A DNA stretch of 64,000 nt from Turbatrix aceti. Lineage: Eukaryota; Nematoda; Chromadorea; Rhabditida; Panagrolaimidae. The stretch covers positions 3,124,718 through 3,188,717 of the forward strand of contig OZ017768.1 in assembly GCA_963969345.1 (NCBI GenBank). The letters are read 5' to 3'. The first letter of the stretch is position 1, and every line of letters starts with the position of its first letter. Both the position numbers and the translations under genes were made by a program. The notes under the pieces are model-generated. The model was given only the letters and a program-made list of their open reading frames with translations, had not been told where the DNA came from and searched no databases. Positions 11,085-23,586 of this stretch are shown here, piece by piece.

Positions 11085-11180
11085 ATGGCAGATCAGATCA
11101 TTTGCTCATGATCTGATCTGGATTATCTGCGATCTGATCTGATCTGATCTATGAGAACTGATCTGATCTGAAAAGTGATC
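11085..11180. repeat. GATCT microsatellite
   Basis: Repeated (GATCT)n with interruptions, in the spacer 11006-11871. The rest of that spacer is A/T-rich, with no gene seen. Confidence 0.85.
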
Positions 11181-11871
11181 TGATCTTACTGAATTCATTC
11201 ATAACCGTTTTGAATAAATTTGTAACCAAAAAATTTATTAATTCAAAGGGTCAAAAAATTATAAATACTCGGCAGTGAACGGAAATGACAAAAAACAAGA
11301 TAAATTGCCGTAAATCTTTATTATCTTTTGAACCTGATTCTTTCGTTTCTTAAAAATATTGCGTACACGTTGCTCCAAATCAGCAGCGGTCAAAAATACT
11401 ACAAAAAAATTATCAAAATATTCATCAAAAAAATTCTTATCAAAAAATGCTCGTGAATGCCAAAATTTTTCAAAAAAAAATTGTAAAAAGATACAAAATT
11501 AGCAAAATGCGCTGTTTTTGTACGCCATTTTCTTTTTTTTATATTTAAATGATCCAAAAATTTTTGTAAGAAATTTTTACATTTGTGCCACAAAAAAATT
11601 TTTTTTTTAGAAATTTTTACGTTTTTGTAATTTTTTCATTTTTTAAATACATTCTTGCAAAATTTTTTTGTTTTTATTTTTTACATTTTGTAAAAATATT
11701 TTTTCCAAAAATGTATTTGAACATGCAAATTTTTCAGTGATCAACCCCCAAAAAATCCAAAAGCAGGTAAACTCCTCCAAAATAAATAAATTCCAATTAT
11801 TATGATAACCGAGATTATCCACATACAAAAACATTAACAAACGCAAAAAAAACATGTTCCGCAACAAAGGC

Positions 11872-14800
11872 CTAGCCCTTGAGAGCCTGGAGCGCCTCCT
11901 GAATATGAGAAAGCTCGGTGGTGAGCCCTTCGAGTCGTTCCTTGTGGTTGGTCCTGACGCCGAGTGGCACCTTCTCTTCGTAGTCGGGCGCCGAAAGCGT
12001 CGTCTGCAACTGGGCGATCTGTGCTTCCAGCTTGGCAGCCTTGTCGCCGAGTTTGGCGGTCTCCTTGTCGACGTCGATGACTCCCTTGAGCGCGATCGAG
12101 ACCGTGCACTTCGGCGAGACAGTCAACTTCGCGCAGCCCTGCGGAATCGAAGCCGATTCTTCGGGGGCAAGAAGAGCGACGTTTTCGGCGGATGCCAGGG
12201 TGCTGATGAGCCCCGTGAGCGATCTCAGCTCAGGTTGGTCGCGTGTTGGCAGAGTCACGAACACTGAAAAAAATGATAAAAAAACGCCGCATAAAATTCG
12301 GCCGGACGCAAAAACCGGAATAAAACAATGCAGATTATTTAAAAAAAAATTAAAAATTAAAAAAAATAAAAGGTTGGTTTACAGATGTTTTCATGTCAAA
12401 TTCATGAATTTTTTTTTAGTAAACGTAAATTATTTAGCATTTTTTCGTTTTTAACAAAAAATAGTTTTTTTACATTAAAAAAATACGGAAAACATTTTTA
12501 AAAAATTACAAAAAAATATATAAAAATGTAGGTGGCCGAAAATAAAAAAATTCGGTCGGACGCAAAAAAAACGGAATAAAAAAATGCAGGATATTTTTTA
12601 ATCAAATAAAAAATTTAAAAAAAATGAATTCTTATATTTAGTAAACGTAAAAATTATTTTTTTGCCTTTTTTTCCGTTTTCAAAAAAAAATAGTTTTTTT
12701 TTACATTTAAAAATAGGGTAAAAATTTAAAAAATGACAAAAATATAAAAATTTAGGCGGCCGAAAATAAAAAAAAATTCGTCCGGCCGCAAAAACGGAAT
12801 AAAAAACACAGGTTATTTTTTCAATTAAATAATAAAAATTAATTTTTTCCATTTAGAAAACGTAGAAAATTTTTTTTTTGCCTTTTTCAAAAAACGCCAA
12901 ACTCACAGTCAGACTTGACCTTCGGTCCAAGATCGTAATCCGAGCGAAGCGATCGAACACGACGCACAACATTCATGGCAAGTTCGATGCGTTTCTCCAG
13001 GTCAGTGTCACGGAAAGGAAGCGACTCAACTTCTGGGTACGTCGAAATCGTCACACTGACCGCGCTTTCAGTCGGGCGCTTAGGCAGACGCTGCCAGAGT
13101 TCTTCCGTGATAAACGGCATGAAAGGCGACAGCAATCGGAGCATCGTATCCACAGCAAGATACAGCACCTCCCGGACAGCCTGCGTGGGCCCGGCCTCCT
13201 TCGCCTGAAGAACCGGCTTCGTGGATTCCAAATAAACGTCGCAGAAATCGTAGAGCCAGAAATTGAAGATTGCCGTCGTCGCCTGCTGGAAGTTGTACTG
13301 AGCGATGCTGTTGTCCGTTTCCTCGACCGTATACGCGAGTCGAGAGAGAATCCATCGATCGACGTCCGATTCAACGCCGGTCAGGACAAAGGCCGGGCCG
13401 GGAGCAAAGTCGGAGCCGAGTTGCATGAGTGTGAAGCGCGTCGCCTGCCAGATTTTGTTGCAGAAGAAGCGGTAGCCCTGGACGCGGAGGACGTCGAGGT
13501 TGATGTCGCGGCCCTGACCGGTGTAGGCCATGAGGGCGAAGCGAAGAGCGTCCGTGCCGCACTCGGGGATGCCGTTGGGGTAGTCCCTGGTCTGACCGGC
13601 TTTGGCGATCGTTAGTTCCCTAAAAAACACAGAAATAACCACAGAATTCGTTGAGTCAACTCCGGAATTTTTTTATTTGTTTTTTTTTTCAATTTCAAGG
13701 TTTTCAACGGGCCAATTTTGTTTCCTGGTATAAAAAATAGCAAAAAAATTTTTTAAGAAATAAAAAATTCATAAAAAAACAAAATATGATAAAAAAAAGG
13801 CTCATGAAAACCAAAAAAGTAAAAAAGACTAAAAAATTAAAAACGTGCATTTTTGTGCAATTTTTTGATTTTTATAAAATTCAGCAAAAATGTATTTTTT
13901 TTGACACAATGTGGTTCTTTTTACGCCCGAGTTCGGCCACAAAAAAAATGCCTGAGCCGTTTTCGGAGCCTTGTTCAAGTTACAAATTCAGTAATTTTTG
14001 ACAAAAAATACGAAACAATTCGCCAAATAAAAAAATACCGTTGTAAATTTTTTAGCGTCCCTTCAAAATTTTGGGCTCAATCGAATCCCGATTCGGAGCA
14101 GTCAAAAACCCAAATCAAACTCACTTGGGATCCAAATTTCCATTTTCAAGCTGCTTGTTGAGTTCGGCGAGTGTGCATCCCCGGATGACGTCCAGAGGAT
14201 CAATGATGTTGCCGAGAGACTTGCTCATCTTGCGCCCATGCGCATCGCGGACGAGAGCGTGGAGGTACACCTCGTTGAAGGGCAACTCACCGGTCAGCTC
14301 CTGTGACATGAAAACCATTCTCGCGACCCAGAAAAAGAGAATGTCGTGTCCGGTTTCGAGGAGATGTCCGGGAAAGAAGTTTTTGAGGTCACTCGTCTTG
14401 TCCGGCCATCCCATGATCGAAAATGGCCACATTCCAGACGAAAACCACGTGTCCAACACGTCTTCATCTGAAAATACGGATTTTGAGTTCAAATAGCCCC
14501 AAAATGGTTCTGCTTACCCCAGTGAAGCGAAATCTTCTCCTTGCCAACGTTGAATCTCTTGGCGGCCTTCTCGAGAGCCTCGTCTTCAGTTCGCGCCGAG
14601 ACCCAGTAATTATTGTCTGCGGAGTTGCCTTTGGGCACGCTCGGGTCGTTGACTGTGATGAAGTAAGCTGGGATACGGTGGCCCCACCAGAGTTGACGGG
14701 AAATGCACCAGTCGCTGAAAAAATAAAAAAACTCAAAAAAACGATATAAAATAAATAAAAGATTTAAAAGTAATTTAAAAAAAATAAAAAAACATTCAAA

Positions 14801-17311
14801 ATTTATTTTAATTTTTAAATAAATGTAAAAAAAATTTTTAATTTTTAAAAAAAGTTAATTTTTTAAATTAAAAAATCTGCCAAAAAATTGAAAAAACAAT
14901 TAAAATTAGCAAAAAATAAATAAAATTAAACAAAAAAAACATTCATTAAAATTTTACAAAATTCAGAAGAAAAATTTTTATTTCAGATAAAAAACATTTA
15001 TTTAGAAAATTTAGAAAATCAATAAAATTATTTTAAAAAAAATTTTTAGGAATAAAAATACAAAACATGTACTAAAAAAGCCTACCGAATGTTCTCAAGC
15101 CAATGATTCCACGTACCAACGTGGAAATCAGGGATGAGCTTCAGATCGCCGTTGCGAACAGCATCAATAGCGCGTCTGGCCATTTCCTGGCAATTCACGT
15201 ACCACTGGGCCTTGATAATCGGCTCAATGATGTCCTTGGACCGGCTACAAATCGGGACGATCATCGCGTTGTCCTGGATATCCCGGAAGAGTCCCTTCTC
15301 CTTCAGAGCCTCCAGAACGCGTTTACGAGCTTCAAAACGCTTGAGTCCAGAAAAAGTGCCGCAGTTGTCTTCGAGGTTGCCATCGTCGTCGAGGATGTTG
15401 ATCAACGGGAGCTGATGCCTGACACCCACCTGGTAATCGTTGTGATCGTGAGCAGGCGTGATTTTGACACAACCGGTACCAAAGTCTTTTTCGACAAAAT
15501 CGTCGGCGATGATTGGGAGGCGTCGGTCGAGGAAGGGATGGGTGCAGTAGCGGCCCACGAGGTGCTGGTAGCGCTCGTCCTCGGGGTGGACTGCGACGGC
15601 GACATCGCCGAGCATCGTCTCGATACGGGTCGTGGCGACGACGATTTCCTCGTCGCTGTCTTCGATGGGGTAGGCGAAAGAGACGAGGACGCCGAATTCG
15701 ACCTTTTCGTTGTATCCGGGGACCGGGAGCAGCGTGCGTCCAGAAATTTCCTTTTTGTCGACTTCAATGTCCGAAATCGCAGATCGGAGGGCACAGGACC
15801 AGTTGACAAGGCGCGTGCTACGGTAGATGACGCCGGATTCGTGCATTCGGATGAATGCTTCGGTGACCGCGCGCATTATTTTCTGAAAAACAAAAACAAA
15901 TTGTCCCGGGTTTTTTAGTCTATAAAAAACACAATTTTGGCAAAAAAATATTTTTAGGAAAAAAAAACAAAAATTTTGGCAAAAAAATATTTTTTGGGCT
16001 ACAAAACTACATTTTAGCAAAAAAACGGTTTTTTTAGGCTAAAAAAGCAAAAAATTTTGCAAAAAAATATTTTTTAGGCTAAAAAACTAAATTTTAGCAA
16101 AAACAGATTTTTTTTTAATTTAAAACAAAATTTTAAATTTTTTAAATTTTTTAAGCCAAAAAGAACTCACCGGATCCATCATAAAAACAGCGCGATTCCA
16201 ATCCACAGAAGACCCCATCTTCCGGAGTTGATCGTAAATGACGTGTCCCTTCTCGTCCTTCCACTTCCACACTTCCTGGATGAACTTTTCACGCCCAAGA
16301 TCGTGCCGAGTGAGTCCGCGTTCCCGTTGGAGTTTCTTCTCCACGACGACCTGGGTTGCGATGCCGGCATGATCGCATCCAGGGTTGAAGAGCACGGTTT
16401 TACCCTTCATTCGGTGATACCGAATGACCGTATCCTCGACCGACGTGGCGAGGGCATGTCCGAGGTGGAGGGTGCCGGTGACGTTCGGTGGGGGGATGGC
16501 AACGATGAAGGAGCCTTTGGGGTTGGGTTTACTGTAAAAATCAACAAAATGCCGTAAAATAACAAAGATATCGTAAAAAACAAAAATTTCTGTAAAAATA
16601 ATAACAATGAAAAATAAACACAAAAAATAGCTTTCTGTAAAAATGCCGTAATAAAAACCTTAAAAAGTACAGTAATAAACCAAAAAACTGTCAAAAGAAA
16701 TGACAATTTTTCTTTCGAAAATATAAAAAAAATATTGTAAAATAATGTATTTAAAAAAAACAAAAAAACCAATTTTTGAAAAAAATCGTAAAAACAAAAA
16801 AATAGTTTTGTAAAAAGTACCATAATAAAAACGTTAGAAGTACCGTAATAAAAAATCGTAAAAAGTCATTTTTTGAAAAAAAAATATCGTAAAAAACACG
16901 ATTTGTTCAAAACTAACCTCAAATCATGGAGTTTCTCAGGCCGAAAAAGTCCTTCCTGCTCCCACCATTCGTACCAGGCAGCCTCGACGTACTTTGGGCT
17001 GTACGCGGTCGGCAGCTCGCTCGTGACATCCTTCTTCTCTCCGGGCTGCGTCGGAGCGGTGTACTCGGTGATGGCGACCGGCTTTGCGTCCTTCTTCTTG
17101 GCCTAAAAAATGTACCCAGATCAATAAAACACACATCAGCAAAAAAAGCAAAGCTCACCGCCTTGGGTTGCTTGGCATCGGCAGCCTTCTGCTGCTCGAG
17201 TTTCTTTTGTTTCTCCTGGAATTTCGCAAGTTTCTCCGCCTTTGCAGCCTCCTTGCGGAGCTGCGCAGCCGACTTTGGCTTTTTCTCGTCACCTGGCTCG
17301 CCGGAAGTCAT
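11872..17311 (-). CDS. VARS1: Valyl-tRNA synthetase, cytosolic type
   Basis: Eight exons join in phase: 17311-17159, 17102-16918, 16531-16171, 15882-15086, 14714-14518, 14467-14125, 13619-12907 and 12263-11872. The protein has 1046 residues. It charges tRNA-Val with valine. Class I motifs are HLGHA in the Rossmann fold ([14 protein letters not shown]) and KMSKS ([10 protein letters not shown]). The CP1 editing domain carries [10 protein letters not shown] and the [12 protein letters not shown] segment. [12 protein letters not shown] and ILFFWVARM precede KMSKS. The anticodon-binding domain follows, and the C-terminal exon encodes the coiled-coil arm ([16 protein letters not shown]). The N-terminus is a Lys/Ala-rich coiled extension rather than the GST-like domain of vertebrate VARS1, as in yeast. 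The ATG follows an acceptor TTTTCAG by one base, implying 5'UTR or leader splicing. Divergent partner: the syntaxin-18 gene. Confidence 0.97.
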
Positions 17312-17527
17312 CCTGAAAAGTGATAGAAATCGGAATTGATGGTTTAGAGCGAACAAAAGACAGATTACAACGCTACGTAAAAAGTTGATCGAGGTAAAAA
17401 TGTGGACGTGAACGCCGGACCGTTGGCAACGAGTCTCACAACGCCAAAACACGTTGCATCAAATTTGTTGTCGGATTCGATCGTAAACTTTTTCTTCTGC
17501 CATCTTTTTTGTCCAAAATTTGTCGAA
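17312..17527. promoter_or_regulatory. Divergent promoter between VARS1 and STX18
   Basis: The 216 bp between the two start codons is the only space for both 5' regions. On the minus strand it contains the acceptor TTTTCAG ending at 17313, one base before the VARS1 ATG. No TATA box is evident. Confidence 0.55.
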
Positions 17528-19207
17528 ATGGCGGTAACGGATAACACGCCACTTTTTCTGGCTCACTGCAAGATGATTCGAACGCGTCAGAAGGCTTTGC
17601 AGTCCAGGGAAAAACACGGTTTGTTTTTTGTTTGACGGTTTTTATGATTCAACCTCAAAAAATGTTTTCTTTTCTTCAGACGGCCCGGAACCCATACCCC
17701 CGGCACCCACGGAGCGACTATCCAAGGCGAAGCTTGCAGAAAATTCGCCCAACTTTCGCCTTCTCGCCTCGCAGGCCCGGGACGTCGTCCGGAACGTTTC
17801 CGAGCTGAAGGAACTCGTTCTGACGAAACGAAAGGACTTTGTCCTCGCCTGTGGCCAGGCCGACTTTTCCAATTTTTCGGTTTATAAGAATTCGATGACG
17901 CAGAGTGATCAGGATCAATTCAACTGTGATACTGGTGAGTTTTCGTTGCGAGAGTCGGCTATTACGGTTTTTTTGGTCGTTACGATACTTTTTCAGACAC
18001 CGCAGCGAAGCAGTGCAGCAGGCTGATTTCTTCCCTTCGACAAAGCGTTGAGGCCGACAAAAGCCTGCGCGAGGACGAACTCAAGCACCTCAAGGTCGTG
18101 ATTCAGCTTCTGACAGTCTACTTGAAGGACGTGACTTCTGTCATCGCTCAATTACGGTCAGTTTTCTTTTTTTATATTTTCTGTATTTTTAGGCCCAATC
18201 TTTCAGTCAAATTTACCTAAAAAAGACCCAGCGTCTGCAACAGGTATGCCGACTCGCCAACCTGGTGGACACCCATCGATCCCGACTCTCCGCTGTCAAA
18301 GCCGAGGAAGAAGCTGCCGAACGACGGATTCAGGAACGCACCGAGCTTTACTCTATGAAATCCGAGATTTCGCTGTACAACAAGGAAGCTGCTGCTGCTG
18401 AACGGGTGGATACGGTCAAGGCTATTTTTGAGGAGGAAGGGCTGAGGAAGAGGAAAGTCAAGAGCGAACCGCTGGACCATCACGGGATCGAACTCGTCAT
18501 TGGACCTGAACCCGAAGGCCCTGGGCCCGAATTGAGCGAGCACGAACAGGCGCAGTTGATGGAGGAGAACGAGAAGCTCTACCACCGGCTGGCTTCGACA
18601 AACAGTGAGATTCAGAAGATCGAGGGGCAGATGACTGAGATTCGACGGCTTCAGGACACTTTTACCGAAAAGGTTGGTTTTTACGATCATTTTTTTTCGA
18701 TTTGAGAATTTTTTTTGATAACTTTTTTCGTTGAGAGAAAATTTTTTTATTACTTTTTTCGTTGCGAGAAATATTTTCGATTACTGTTTTCGTTGTGAGA
18801 AAATATTTTGAACAGTTTTTTCGCTGCGAAAACATTTTTTGATCACTTTTTTTGTTGTAAGAAAATTTTTCGGTTATTTTTTTCGTTGCGAGAAAATTTG
18901 TGTACATTTGAACGTTTTTTTTAATTTTTTAAACGTTTTTTTTACATTTAAAAAATTTCTAACACTAGCGCCCCATTTTCCGATACAAAAAGTTAGTATT
19001 TATTATACACCATTTCAGGTGTTGGAACAAGAACAAGAAATCCAAGAGATCCATGTCAAGACAATGCACACCATCGACAACCTCGAAGCCGCAAACGACT
19101 TCATCAGACAAGCAATCCAGAACAGCGCGAGTCGACGGGTTATCATGCTGTTCTGTCTGGTTGTGCTGACGTTTACGCTGCTCTTCCTCGACTGGTACAA
19201 CGCTTGA
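17528..19207 (+). CDS. STX18: Syntaxin-18, ER Qa-SNARE
   Basis: Five exons join in phase: 17528-17618, 17680-17934, 17997-18156, 18207-18672 and 19019-19207. They give 386 residues, against 335 in human. Syntaxin-18 mediates Golgi-to-ER retrograde fusion with the Sec22/BNIP1/USE1 complex. The N-terminus shows the family pattern (TPLFLAHCKMIRTRQKAL). An N-terminal helical domain and a charged linker follow. The SNARE motif spans roughly the last 80 residues before the anchor (FTEKVLEQEQEIQEIH and NDFIRQAIQN). A C-terminal tail anchor (VIMLFCLVVLTFTLLFLDWY) follows, with the LLFLDWY seen in the human protein. The extra length lies in the charged linker (PEPEGPGPELSEHEQ). It converges with TAF6, the stop codons being 92 bp apart. 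Confidence 0.94.
18680..18903 (+). repeat. Degenerate tandem repeat in STX18 intron 4
   Basis: Five to six copies of a roughly 35-bp unit built on TTTTTTCGTTGCGAGAAAAT. Similar CGTTGCGAGA words occur in the intron at about 29580-29760, so the unit is not unique to this gene. Confidence 0.65.
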
Positions 19208-19298
19208 CGATCACCCGATGTAAATACATAATACATACCCAAAAAAAGAAAGAAACGATAAAGGCCAAACAGGTACGGTACGCTGCATCACCTGGCGT

Positions 19299-21618
19299 CT
19301 ATCGCTCGACGAGGTGGGCATAGGGGCCGAATTGGTCTGCGATCTGCTCGCTGGACATGTCAGAGATGTAAGACGAGTTGTTCCGGAAGTACTTTTCGAT
19401 CTCGTTCCTGAGCATTTTGTCGAGCAGCGACCGTTCGTCGGATTGGTTTGTCGCGGACATGCCGGGACCGCCTCGGAAGACAGCTGCTGGCTGGTAGGAG
19501 TCCATCGCCTTCCGGATCAGGCGGAGGTTGGGGAAGACAACGCTTTCCATCGGCTCGTTGCCGAGGTGGGTGAGGACGTTGACTGCGCCGTAGACGGCGG
19601 GCAAGTAGGGGTGAGGATTGGTGATGACGTCACACAGGATGCGGATGACTTTGTATTTTAGGTTTTCGGATTTGTAACTCCTGAAAAATTTTTTGTAAAA
19701 ATTTTTGGTAGCGAAAAAAATACATTTTGGAGCCTTGGTTCGGGCCTTCGACCAAAAAACGGGTCGCATTGTGCCAAAAAAATTTGGGTTAAATTTTATA
19801 AAAATTCGAAAACAGCCTTACAAAAAACACAATTTGCTTATTTTGCTCCTTTTTGAATTTTTGAAATATTTTTAACAATTGTTTTGGGGTGCTCAATATC
19901 GGAATTTTGCGCAAAATAAAAAAAAACGAAAACTGCGTTTTTAATTTTTTTTTGCTTATTTAGCATTTAAAAAAATTTTTGCTTTCATTAGCATTATTTT
20001 TTTCAAATCAATTTTTTTGATTTGAATTTTGAAAAAAAAATTGATGATTTACATTTTTTGCACAAAAAAAGCCCAACGAAAAATCGCCCTGTTAAGAAAA
20101 AAGTAAAAAACTGACCTGCAAACATTGCAAAGCAACTTTGCAGCCGAAACCCTCAGCCTGATCCACGTTTCCCTCATTGAGGGGTCTGCGACTTTCGTGT
20201 CGGACACCCGGGTAACGATACACGACAGAATAGCCGGAATGATGTCGAACAGGTGTTTCTCCAGATTGATATTCGGATTAGCCACCAGGGCATTGATAGC
20301 AGCTATCAGGTAGATGAGCATGCTGACATTCTCGTGCGCAATGTTGACCTTGATGCCCTCGGTGATGGTCGTCGAAAAGCGACCCACGAGCGTCTGGAGT
20401 CCAGGATCGCTGTGGAGGCAGTAGATAGCCTCGTTGCGCTTGGTTTTGTCGTTGCCGACGATTGTCTCGATGATGTCCTTGAAGAAGACCTGCTGCTCGA
20501 GGGAAACGGTATGCGTCGAGGTTGTCTTCATCGTGAAATCCTCGACCCGTGGCACCTTTTTGCCGGCTTCCTTCAGCAGGAGGGACTTTGCTCCGGGTTC
20601 CGGAATGCTGGGCAGGTCGATGGATTCATCGACGACGACGTCGGGGACGGGGTTTTCGGGGATTCTGGGTTGCACGCCATCGATGACGAGCCAGTGGGGT
20701 CGGACGATGATATCCGCGTTCACGGGAAGGGGTTTGTGTTCGAGGATCGAGCTGATTTCAACCACGTTGTCCGGTTTGGAGTTGAAACCAAATGGAGTGT
20801 AGAAGGGGAGTTTGATCATGTCCTGCAAGATGGATGACGTGTTTTAGGCCACCATTATAAAAAAAAACATTTTAGCCCAAAAAAAAAGAAAAAAAACGGT
20901 TTTTTTCAATTTTTATTCTTAGAAATCTGTAAGTCCTTATTTTTCAATTTTTAGGCCCGAAAAAATGTAAAAACATATTTTTTCCGATTTTAGGATTAAA
21001 AACTGTAAACACTGCTTTTTCATTTTTCAGAATCAAAAAACTGTAAAAATCTCTTTTTTACCTAAAAAATGGAAAACCACATTTTTTTTAGACCCAAAAG
21101 TGTAAAAATCACATAAGGCCTAAAAAATGTTCCATTTTTTTGCTCAAAAAAATTATAAAACTAACTTTTTTATACTTTTTTGGGGAAAACGATGTTTACA
21201 TGTTTTTGTCCAAAAAAACCCTAAAAGAGGGCCTACAAATTTAAAACCGACACAAATGCTTTTTCTGTCCCCGAAAAATCCAGAAGTCACACAAAGGAAC
21301 TCACCTCAACCCCCAAACCTTCGATAGCACCCCGGATATCGTCGGTATCGAGAACCGCCTTGCAGCAAGCCATCCGAAAGTTACCAGCCGTGTCGGTAAT
21401 CCTCTCGAGGAAGAAATTGAGCATGTTGGTCATGGCAACGGCCGCATTGTCGTCAATGTTTCTGTTTCGCGCGGAAAACTGCAATCCAGAAACCTTAAAA
21501 GCCTCACTGTGATACAAAAAGCTCAAAAACTCACGTAGGTTGTTACATAATCGATCACGAAGTAATCTGCAGTGGCCGACAGCTGCATGGTGAGTTGGCT
21601 TCCGTCAAATGGAGTCAT
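19299..21618 (-). CDS. TAF6: TFIID subunit 6 (TAF6)
   Basis: Four exons join in phase: 21618-21535, 21478-21305, 20822-20116 and 19680-19299. They give 448 residues. TAF6 pairs with TAF9 through a histone fold and joins TFIID (and SAGA-type complexes) in the nucleus. Residues 1-90 can form the histone fold, ending in the family transition DIRGAIEGLGVEDMIKLPFYTPFGF. The TAF6 signature VRPHWLVIDGVQPRIPENP follows at about residue 130. The TAF6C HEAT-repeat domain then runs to the C-terminus (LEQQVFFKDIIETIVG, DPGLQTLVGRFSTTI, LLIYLIAAINAL, LFDIIPAILSCIVTR). The long disordered tail of vertebrate TAF6 is absent. Nematodes are known to carry more than one TAF6-type gene; which one this is cannot be told. 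Confidence 0.9.
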
Positions 21619-21902
21619 GGCGAACGATCTTTGTCACTTCAGGTGGAAAAAACTGTAAAAAACTCCATAAAATCTCAAAAACTCAAATTTTCGTCGTAAG
21701 ATATACATACGGATTGTTAACCGTATTCCCAGTTGTTTTGGGATCACAACTTCAATAACCACACACCGTATACCAATTTAGTGCGTCAAAAGACGACAGA
21801 ATAAATAACAAAGACAGTCAAATAAATCATGAAGGAAAAACAAGTCCAAAAACAAAAACGAACAAAAAACGGGAAGAAAACACCTGATCACCTGGTTCCA
21901 CC

Positions 21903-22590
21903 TTATTTTTTCTTGCGTTCGTCGAGGGCCTGTTCGTAGAGGTTGACAATGTCTTTTTCGAGGAGTTCAGGCACGACGTGGTCGTCTTCGGTGATATAGC
22001 TTCCGACGGACTTGGAAATCGAGTAGCGACCGTAATCGCTGTTCTGCTGATACGAAGCGATGAGGGTGTAACGATCATCCGCGCGCTTGAGTTCGGAAGA
22101 CCAATTCCAGTAGCGATCCTTCTTGTTGACCTTCTCGACGCCCTGGTAGAAGGTATTGCCCTCGACGTACCAGATATAAAACTGGAGGACGACCATCAGG
22201 AGAAAGTAGATGCCAGCGCACGAGGCAAGGACCCATTTAGACCCCGGGAAAGGGTGGATGTAGTCGTAAGCGATGGCAATGCCGGAGAAAACGACGGCAA
22301 TAAAGGACAACAGGAGACGACCATCAGTCAGGGAATGGCGTTCTTTTATCGGCAGTTTGTCGTTTATTACCTAAAAAAACAATAAAAACAAGCCTAATCC
22401 AGTCCAATCAAATCGAGTCAATCCAAAAACCAACCTTTTTGACGATATCGTCAATGGCATACTTGACAGCGACGGCATCCCACTTGGCAACGCGATACTT
22501 CTCCTGCAAAAAACAAAAAAATCACTATCCTTCAGGATTCACAGGTACACTTACGCTGTTTTCGTTCTCATTCACCTCAGCAGCAGCCAT
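21903..22590 (-). CDS. SPCS2: Signal peptidase complex subunit 2 (SPC25)
   Basis: Exons 22590-22555, 22503-22435 and 22370-21903 join in phase to 190 residues (human 226). This subunit of the ER signal peptidase is not catalytic and assists substrate binding and coupling to the translocon. The order fits the family: a cytosolic N-terminus with WDAVAVKYAIDDIVKK, DGRLLLSFIAVVFSGIAIAYDYIHPFPGSKWVLASCAG as two closely spaced membrane helices around a short turn (Pro-Phe-Pro-Gly), then a soluble C-terminal part ending in Lys residues. The ATG context is clean (GATATGGCT). It is divergent from the export-adaptor-like gene across a 1-kb spacer. Confidence 0.93.
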
Positions 22591-23586
22591 ATCTAAAACG
22601 TTACAACCAGAATCCGAAAAGGATTATACAACGACAAGAGAGGAAAGACAGGACAGCTAAATACTAGGATACGTGGACTTAGAAAAACAACATTCAAATT
22701 AGCGCCAAAAACTTCCAGCCCCTTTTTTCGCTTGAAGACCGCTGTGAAAACACGACGCGTTGTACGAAAAGCTGTGCAAATCGATCGCTTGCTACTGTGC
22801 GTCCGTGTTCCGTTGTTTACAACAGAAAAAAGTGACGCACTCTCTCATTCGTTTGCGTTTGTCTCGCAGCAGCCGGTTGTTTGTCTGTCACTTCCTTGCA
22901 GTTTGCTGGCCTACACTCGTTCTTTCTCTTGCGTTTATTCATTTTACCACCCTTCAACGTTCGCTGTTTGGCTGCTTGTTGGTTTTCGTCTTCTTCTTCA
23001 TTCATTAGTATTCGTTTATCTACACCTTTTTATTATTGTTGCCGTGTGAGTCAGTTTTCCGACCGTTTTGTTAAATTTTTTACCAGTGACGCCGTCTCTG
23101 CTTCATCGTGTTTTTTCAAACGCTCGCAATTCATTCTGGTGGTTGTTTCAAAGTTGAGAGAATCGTGAATCACGTGGCGCCGATCTTTTCCTGTCTCAGT
23201 CTGTTAGCAATGGGATTCTTCTTCCTCAATGAATATCATCATGCAATCATGCATGTTGGGCTTCGTTCGTCGATGAAGGAAAGCATGCTCCCGTTTTGCG
23301 GGGAACGCATCATTTTTCAGTTTTGGGGAAGTTAGCGTTTGCGTAGGCCTGAACCAGATGTCGTAAACATATCGGCTAATGGACGTCTAGTATGAGAGCA
23401 CGGAACGTTCTTGACGTTTTCATCGGACCACACATGAAGTCAGTCGCCTAACTTGCTTGTGAAGTGTCCGCTTGAGTCAACGGCACTGACGTCCGTCTAC
23501 CCCGAAAGCGAAATGCGCTGTGAAATGCCGAGGCCGGCTTGTCGATCAAAAAACGAATGGTTCGCATTTTTAGGACTTCTGAAATA
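22591..23586. promoter_or_regulatory. Intergenic spacer and probable divergent promoter region
   Basis: About 1 kb between the starts of SPCS2 and the UBM-protein gene. It is T-rich in its middle (22850-23050). Open frames here lack coding-like codon use. No gene is supported; it probably holds both promoters and 5'UTRs. Confidence 0.4.

Noticed and set aside
22732..23168. Plus-strand frames of about 100 residues upstream of the UBM gene
   Set aside because: T-rich, Phe/Leu/Ser/Val-heavy translation in three overlapping frames at once, typical of pyrimidine-rich spacer rather than a gene.
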